Assembly (NCBI GenBank): GCA_012517775.1
Contig: JAAYUJ010000015.1
Span: forward strand, 1 to 32,558
DNA length: 32,558 nt
From: Deltaproteobacteria bacterium
Lineage (GTDB): Bacteria; Desulfobacterota; Syntrophobacteria; Syntrophobacterales; Syntrophobacteraceae
Reading direction: 5' to 3'
Below are positions 28,401-32,558 of the stretch, one piece after another. The position numbers were made by a program, and so were the translations under genes. The notes beneath the pieces were generated by a model that was not told the DNA's origin, searched no databases, and saw only the letters and a program-made list of their open reading frames with translations. The stretch's first letter is position 1. The number at the start of each line of letters is the position of its first letter.

Positions 28401-31400
28401 GGCCCTCCCGGCTTCGAGAGCCGCTCCTGCAATTCCGCCACGGCCTGGCGGATCCTGTCCGGGTATTTCCCCGTCAGCTCCTGCCACAGGATCTCAGGAG
28501 GCTTGCGGTGATTGATGATGAGATACCCTCCCGGGCGAAGCCGACTGAAGAACAGGTCCGGATTCTGTTTCATCTCCTCGTAGTTGGTGACGACGAGAAC
28601 AAGCATGGGGAAGCTGTGCATGGCGTCTTTTCTGTGGAGCGGCTTCGCATCGACAAAGGTGGCGGACAGAACGGGGGTGCCCCGCTTGGAAGACCCGAAC
28701 TGCCATGCCATTCCCGCCCAGGCTCCCCTGGCACTTAAAAACTGGGCAAAAGCCCTGTTTATGGCGATGCCCCGGTCGCCGGCAAGACTGGCGACACCCA
28801 GGGCAAACGGTCCCAGTCGGTCGATATGCCTCCTGAGCCTGACCCGCTCTACGGTCGTCTCAGCGACTTTGCGGGTCTCGATGATCCCGCCCCCTTCCAT
28901 GAAGTCCTTCCTGAGCTGTTGGCTCAGACGGAACTGCTGGAGTTCCACCTGTCTGGCAAGGGCCCGCTCATCCAGTATTCGGTCGAGGATTCGGAAGAGC
29001 GCTTTGCGCCGCATTTCCGGAACACTCGGAGCAGATTCCTGCGCGGAGCTGCGCGAAAGGATCTCGTCTTCCAGAGGACTGGAAGGAGACTTTTCGGCCA
29101 GGAATTCCCTGACAGAGCCCAATGCCTCATGCAATGCCCGGCTGGCGTCGGATATCCTGGCGAGGGTCTCCTCAACTTTGCTGTCCGGACCTTGTAGATC
29201 GTCCATGAAGGGGTCCGACCGTCCCTCCAGTCTCTCCAGTTCCGCCATGAAAGCCGTGATGCGGGTATCATGGTCCTCAATGGCTTCGTCTCGCTTCGCC
29301 TGGTAGCGGTTCAACGGCTCCCAGCCGAGTACTCGACGAACCATCTCCTGTTCCAGGCTTGCACGATACTCGGGTTTGAACTCTCCCTGGCTGTCAAACA
29401 GCATCGCATAGGGAAAGACCTCGAGCTGATAGCAGTAGTGTCTCCATGTTGCCCTGAGCTCCTGGAGGAAGGAAGCAACCCATTCCTCGGCCTGCCGTAC
29501 AATGCGTGTCTCCAGGTCGATCTGCCAGTTGAGCTGGTCGCGGTAGCTCTCCAGCTGTGTGATAAGATAATGGGCCACGATGTTGCGAGGCTCGGACTCT
29601 CCGGTCTGAGGGTTCTTGCGAAACAGGTCCCGGTAGCGAGGATCCCTGGTCAGCCAGTATTGGATGGGCTTGGGATGATTCCGCCACTCCCTCCATGGCC
29701 TGTTCCGGTCCTCTGGGTGGAACGGAGCAACGCGTTTTCGGAACCTTCCGACGAAGACCAGTTCGGGCAGCATTCCTGCGTGGGCCATTACCTCCGCCAG
29801 ATCATCCGGATCCTCTCCGAAAAACTTGCCTGTTTCCGGACACGGCGTCACATCCCATCGAATGGCCGACTGCCCGAGCTGGTCAGCGAGCATCCAGAAT
29901 TGCTGCATGGATGCCTTATTGCCGCTGTGGCCGGTCCCTACGAGAATTCCAGGAAATTCAGCGGCGAGGTTGATCAGGTTCCATTGGATTCTCTGATTTC
30001 CCATAAGGAACTTGCCCACCGGCGTGGTGAGGGTGCCGAGGCCCAGGAGTGAACTGGCCGAGCTTTCTCCTCCTGTGTTGGAGTAAACTTGTGTGTCCGT
30101 AATGTTGATAAAATGGAGCACATTGGGGTGCCGCTGCTGAATGAGAAAGGCTTTTTGTCTCAGAGCATTCAGGAAGGCAGGCAAACCGATGACGGACCCT
30201 CCATCGCCCCCCTGGCTCACCACATAGCGACGTCCCTTTGGGAGGTTCCCCAGACGCACACTCCAGTCCTGAGCCATGGCGATGGCCTCTCCGAACGCAA
30301 ATCCTCCGCCGAAGACAGTCCGCCCCCCCGGAACTTTCTGGGCGACTTCCTTCACCTTGTTGAGCGTTTCACTCATACATCCCGTTTCACACGTGAAAGA
30401 AACATGAGGAATCTCTCCCCTGGCCAGGCTCATGGCAATGCTCATATAGACGGGCAGGGCAAGGACCTGGACTTCCGCGCATGTTGGACATGCGCTGTGT
30501 CCGCTGGCAATGGCCATGTGGCGGTAGCGTGCATGGATAAGGGCCTGATTCCGCGGTATGTTCCCGAGGAGCTCCCGGGCGACTTCGGCCTCCGCAGCCC
30601 TCAGCTCGGGACTTCCCCTGAAGATGGCTGCCAGATCTGCATTGAGTTGCATGAGCAGGCGGTTTTTCGTGATGGGCAGAGCCTGGAAGATATGTGGAAA
30701 GACGATCTGGGCCACCCTGCCCGTTTCCGCAAGAATGCTCTGCTGCAGATCCGCAGGCACCCCATCGGCGAATGGGCTCATGAAGAGGTCCGCTTCCCGG
30801 TTCTTCCAAATATCGAGGGGGGAGGCCCATCTGAAACGTCCCAATCGGTAAAAAAAACTGGCCGTATTATGGGTGGGAAAGGACATCCCATTGTCCGCCG
30901 TGGCTGCAACGGCCTCCACCAGGATGCCCAAAGTCATGGCCGCCCGCGCCATAGCCCATTCCACATCCCCCGTTCGCGTTTGCAGCAGAAGGGCTCCCCG
31001 GTAACGCCTGCGCACCACGCATCTTTCCGAATCCCTCCCGTTTCCATCAATGTGGCTCGCAAGAAGCGGAGCGGGCCGCTCGCCCCCGTGGCCCTCTCCC
31101 CACTCGAGAGTTACCTGTTTGCGAACCTCCAGGATCTGCGCAAACTCCTCCGGTCTCACCATTCGGGCATGCACTCGGACAGGGAGCCATGGCGGTAACT
31201 GCATTTCCCACTCACTCAGTGTCTGCAGATAGTCCCAGGCATGCTTTCCGTAAAGGACAACGCCCGCACCCCCTTCATCGATTCTCAGGTCGGGCTCCAG
31301 TGACCTTTTCAGATTCTCTTTGGATTCAACATGGAGGTAAGAACACCGCTTCCGACACAACCCGCAATTGGTGCAGTAGTCTTCCATTGGTCCGAGGAGA

Positions 31401-32062
31401 ATGCTCTCCCCCTTCCAGGTGACGACCCGCATTTCACTGCAGGCAGTTACGCACCTCAGGCATTGAGTGCAAAGCCTCGGTTCATGCATGACCTTCTGCG
31501 GGATATGCTTCCTCAAACGTTCCGTATTGTGACGCTGTATGATGGAGTGTGCCCCGATGGTCAGAAAGTCGCCGTAGTCATCGAATCGGGTATGCTCGAC
31601 CCCGCTTTGTGTGATCAGTTGAAAGACGAGGGTCAAGGCCCCCCAGAATGCCGGTTCGGCAGGCCATGCGAGTTCCAGAAGGTGGAAGTCCCCCGCGGAA
31701 TCCTCCAGAAGCGTAGCCAATGGAACGGCATCCTGTTTTCGCTCCGGCGGTTGAAAAAAAACGAGAAAGAACCGCCCCTGGTTCATCTCACGATCCAGCA
31801 GTTCATGTAGGGACCCCGGCCATTCTTTTCCACGGCAGTCCAGAGCATACCGGGAGCCGATGAGACTTGAAACCAATCCCAAACCTATCGATTCATGCCT
31901 CACCAGCCTGTAGGAACGCCCGTCCATCATCACGAGCGCGGCCCCGTCGCCGGGCTTCCCGATGAGCTTCCAGTGCTGTTCGGATGTGCTCTTTCTTGCT
32001 TCGGACAGTTTGGAGAGCTCGCTGAAGAGCCCCCTTATCCAGTAAGGATCAGTGTGAGCCAT
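25427..32062 (-). CDS. Giant pyruvate/2-oxoacid:ferredoxin oxidoreductase-like protein, domain order Fd-beta-gamma-alpha
   Basis: 2x[4Fe-4S] CTQCLRCVTAC..CTNCGLCRKRC; beta: CPTC..CETGC, GGDGGSVIGLPAFLNALRQ..ITDTQVYSNTGGESS (PFOR TPP motif); gamma-like GDRGIAINRAFAQFLSARGAW..SSKRGTPVLSATFVD; alpha: YVGFPITPAGNPFYFMAEAF, NPSEKVAAEKLLGVARTGGFLPVTFTASQGW. Start at 32062 preferred (AAGGA 8-12 nt upstream of MAHTDPYW); the ORF could begin at 32113. Confidence 0.9.
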   Translation of the reverse strand: MAHTDPYWIRGLFSELSKLSEARKSTSEQHWKLIGKPGDGAALVMMDGRSYRLVRHESIGLGLVSSLIGSRYALDCRGKEWPGSLHELLDREMNQGRFFLVFFQPPERKQDAVPLATLLEDSAGDFHLLELAWPAEPAFWGALTLVFQLITQSGVEHTRFDDYGDFLTIGAHSIIQRHNTERLRKHIPQKVMHEPRLCTQCLRCVTACSEMRVVTWKGESILLGPMEDYCTNCGLCRKRCSYLHVESKENLKRSLEPDLRIDEGGAGVVLYGKHAWDYLQTLSEWEMQLPPWLPVRVHARMVRPEEFAQILEVRKQVTLEWGEGHGGERPAPLLASHIDGNGRDSERCVVRRRYRGALLLQTRTGDVEWAMARAAMTLGILVEAVAATADNGMSFPTHNTASFFYRLGRFRWASPLDIWKNREADLFMSPFADGVPADLQQSILAETGRVAQIVFPHIFQALPITKNRLLMQLNADLAAIFRGSPELRAAEAEVARELLGNIPRNQALIHARYRHMAIASGHSACPTCAEVQVLALPVYMSIAMSLARGEIPHVSFTCETGCMSETLNKVKEVAQKVPGGRTVFGGGFAFGEAIAMAQDWSVRLGNLPKGRRYVVSQGGDGGSVIGLPAFLNALRQKAFLIQQRHPNVLHFINITDTQVYSNTGGESSASSLLGLGTLTTPVGKFLMGNQRIQWNLINLAAEFPGILVGTGHSGNKASMQQFWMLADQLGQSAIRWDVTPCPETGKFFGEDPDDLAEVMAHAGMLPELVFVGRFRKRVAPFHPEDRNRPWREWRNHPKPIQYWLTRDPRYRDLFRKNPQTGESEPRNIVAHYLITQLESYRDQLNWQIDLETRIVRQAEEWVASFLQELRATWRHYCYQLEVFPYAMLFDSQGEFKPEYRASLEQEMVRRVLGWEPLNRYQAKRDEAIEDHDTRITAFMAELERLEGRSDPFMDDLQGPDSKVEETLARISDASRALHEALGSVREFLAEKSPSSPLEDEILSRSSAQESAPSVPEMRRKALFRILDRILDERALARQVELQQFRLSQQLRKDFMEGGGIIETRKVAETTVERVRLRRHIDRLGPFALGVASLAGDRGIAINRAFAQFLSARGAWAGMAWQFGSSKRGTPVLSATFVDAKPLHRKDAMHSFPMLVLVVTNYEEMKQNPDLFFSRLRPGGYLIINHRKPPEILWQELTGKYPDRIRQAVAELQERLSKPGGPSTQNADCGSGEQSDKSVVRAFVEEASVILWNRPFERLDEQEKHDAEKVAAMACVRLVSVDMDGIMERISGSSRVVSNLVAVGPIFRALQELGFPFDWEKDLVLLSQGFPEAVKKKKELLDWYGRAMEAAIHESESLVPGFLGPGMIADYSPMVALTSESGGIEGLPISPGRSDGFKWLQDPAEHLMIMGGTLAGMVLSQVATAESPLFYVGFPITPAGNPFYFMAEAFANGHPYIVVDEVNPSEKVAAEKLLGVARTGGFLPVTFTASQGWRLFTEIIPQYVGARLEGLFILTKRALAAPNLNIEESHTDFMSFRDDGGIMLAPKDIQEYVPSLYLARILTHFARLPVILSIGGITDTHKIGLVRVPSDQRVRDWLKKTLDGFNYLENKLTNHEGELIVHGPSGTSAVYQETQSEIEKAHLAFTRILPYALNAVFELTGVRLDEIEVITQGGTDGRPPGIEMEWEADRGISSGRNSSHTETLFILQGSLFPNAVEALSELEHEGWRGMACLSLRCMNPFPEEKLIPWLEAARRVVVLDRSNSFGSIPPLASRIFATFGRMASRSPEVQRKPLRTLVGGLGGRDVTVDQMKEILLSTHLLFHNPHGWETPLIERWMEEDEILRAFLAEAAALDLRNTSRHTRVPAHLRTREAETREYRDNLERLKAFLVTKDYPQFLQTYHQVEFLDAREVLQESALHQQIVLHLELRLARHAMVSGIGSLRHAMILLHYSHQEQDLEYARAIIQQEVEAGKVPSELLRGALKLSGHDSEEKEAQTEQPVAGEETELESLSAPPCDSCPDSSDLDTPLSMVFDPEEGRRIQRILREMVVMNGERPLFFNPEDYEHELLERMQDVTQSPLYRVFERFSPHQADGILWSYRCCYRDLIDWTLQREILVRHHAPELAELFEGEGQKRLAELLERLRRALEEKAAEESSAEISRELERYLLERCLPDYPRSAAFYMDYFRHWVMPQLLDTRGVNPLKSASAPSTP

Positions 32063-32132
32063 GATGAGTCCTTTTCCATCAACGGAATCCGGCGTTTCCC
32101 GTCTTATTGCCACTCCGTTACACGCGATTCAT

Positions 32133-32245
32133 CTCACTTCTCAATAGATCCCCGTCAAGACAGCTTCGGATGTCGGGTTTCCTACCCGACATCCGGGTGC
32201 GAATGCTGTCGGGATTGGAATCCAGACATGCTTATTGAGAAGGTG
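32133..32245 (-). repeat. MITE-like intergenic repeat, copy G (inverted)
   Basis: tcacttctcaatag ... cttattgagaaggtg; internal gtcgggtttcctacccgac and gtcgggattggaatccagac. Located directly upstream of the giant oxidoreductase cluster. Confidence 0.83.
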
Positions 32246-32558
32246 CCGATTCGTGTCATGAGAAACAGGTGCGCTATTCCAGAATGCCTTGCAGGTGGCG
32301 ACCCTTCAGGCTCCAAATCTGTTGATGAACTGATCTGAAGTGCGAAAGGCGAAGGCACGGCTGATAGGAAGATCAAATCCGTGGCAGGTTCAGATGAACT
32401 TGGCAGGAACAGGAAGATAACAGGAATGGAAGAACAAGCGATCTTTGTCGGCAAATCAAAGGGAAAAGGAAGAGTCGGGTCCCCGTGGCTTCCGGGCAAT
32501 CAAGCTCGGAGGACTTGGGAGAGCACCTGCTTCAGCACTTTCAACTGGTGCTGATTAA

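Noticed and set aside
26267-31198. Long plus-strand ORFs (e.g. 26267..26989, 29270..30052, 30089..31198) opposite the giant OFOR gene
   Set aside because: They lie antisense to a continuous 2228-codon ORF with recognisable motifs, and their translations show no family features. Explained by codon bias.
32246-32558. ORF 32182..32499 (-) or another gene at the right edge
   Set aside because: It overlaps the repeat, has no family features and no convincing RBS. The edge is probably non-coding.
1-32558. tRNA, rRNA, prophage or toxin-antitoxin loci
   Set aside because: None recognised on reading both strands; all larger intergenic gaps are accounted for by repeats or short leaders.

Overview
The window looks like a chromosomal segment of an anaerobic deltaproteobacterium. 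The taxon is inferred only from gene content and repeat style, with low confidence. The first ~15 kb is mostly housekeeping: cutA (+), hisD (-), an RlpA/SPOR lipoprotein (-), an HMGL-family condensing enzyme with an unusual C-terminal Cache-like domain (-), aspS (-), hisS (-), an overlapping SPFH/zinc-ribbon gene pair (+), a membrane-anchored hypothetical protein (+), a CAP/SCP-domain protein (-), a ChaN-like lipoprotein with a PDZ domain (-), and mutY (-). The distinctive part is a ~16 kb minus-strand gene set (32113 -> 15750) with no unrelated genes between its members: (1) a 2228-aa 2-oxoacid:ferredoxin oxidoreductase-like protein with rearranged domain order (2x[4Fe-4S] - TPP/beta - gamma - alpha) plus large N- and C-terminal regions I cannot assign; (2) a 1675-aa protein whose only recognisable motif is one CxxCx4C...C Fe-S signature; (3) a 1262-aa NuoE-NuoF fusion with a ~365-aa unassigned N-terminus, a ~220-aa insert and a changed nucleotide-binding motif (GEET -> GEKR); (4) a small GAF protein. 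I interpret this as a candidate giant oxidoreductase complex linking 2-oxoacid oxidation/synthesis directly to NAD(P). Intergenic regions carry at least six copies (plus one remnant) of a ~112-bp MITE-like element with terminal inverted repeats and two internal GTCGGG hairpins. One copy lies just upstream of the giant-gene cluster. All assignments come from reading motifs; no database search was run.
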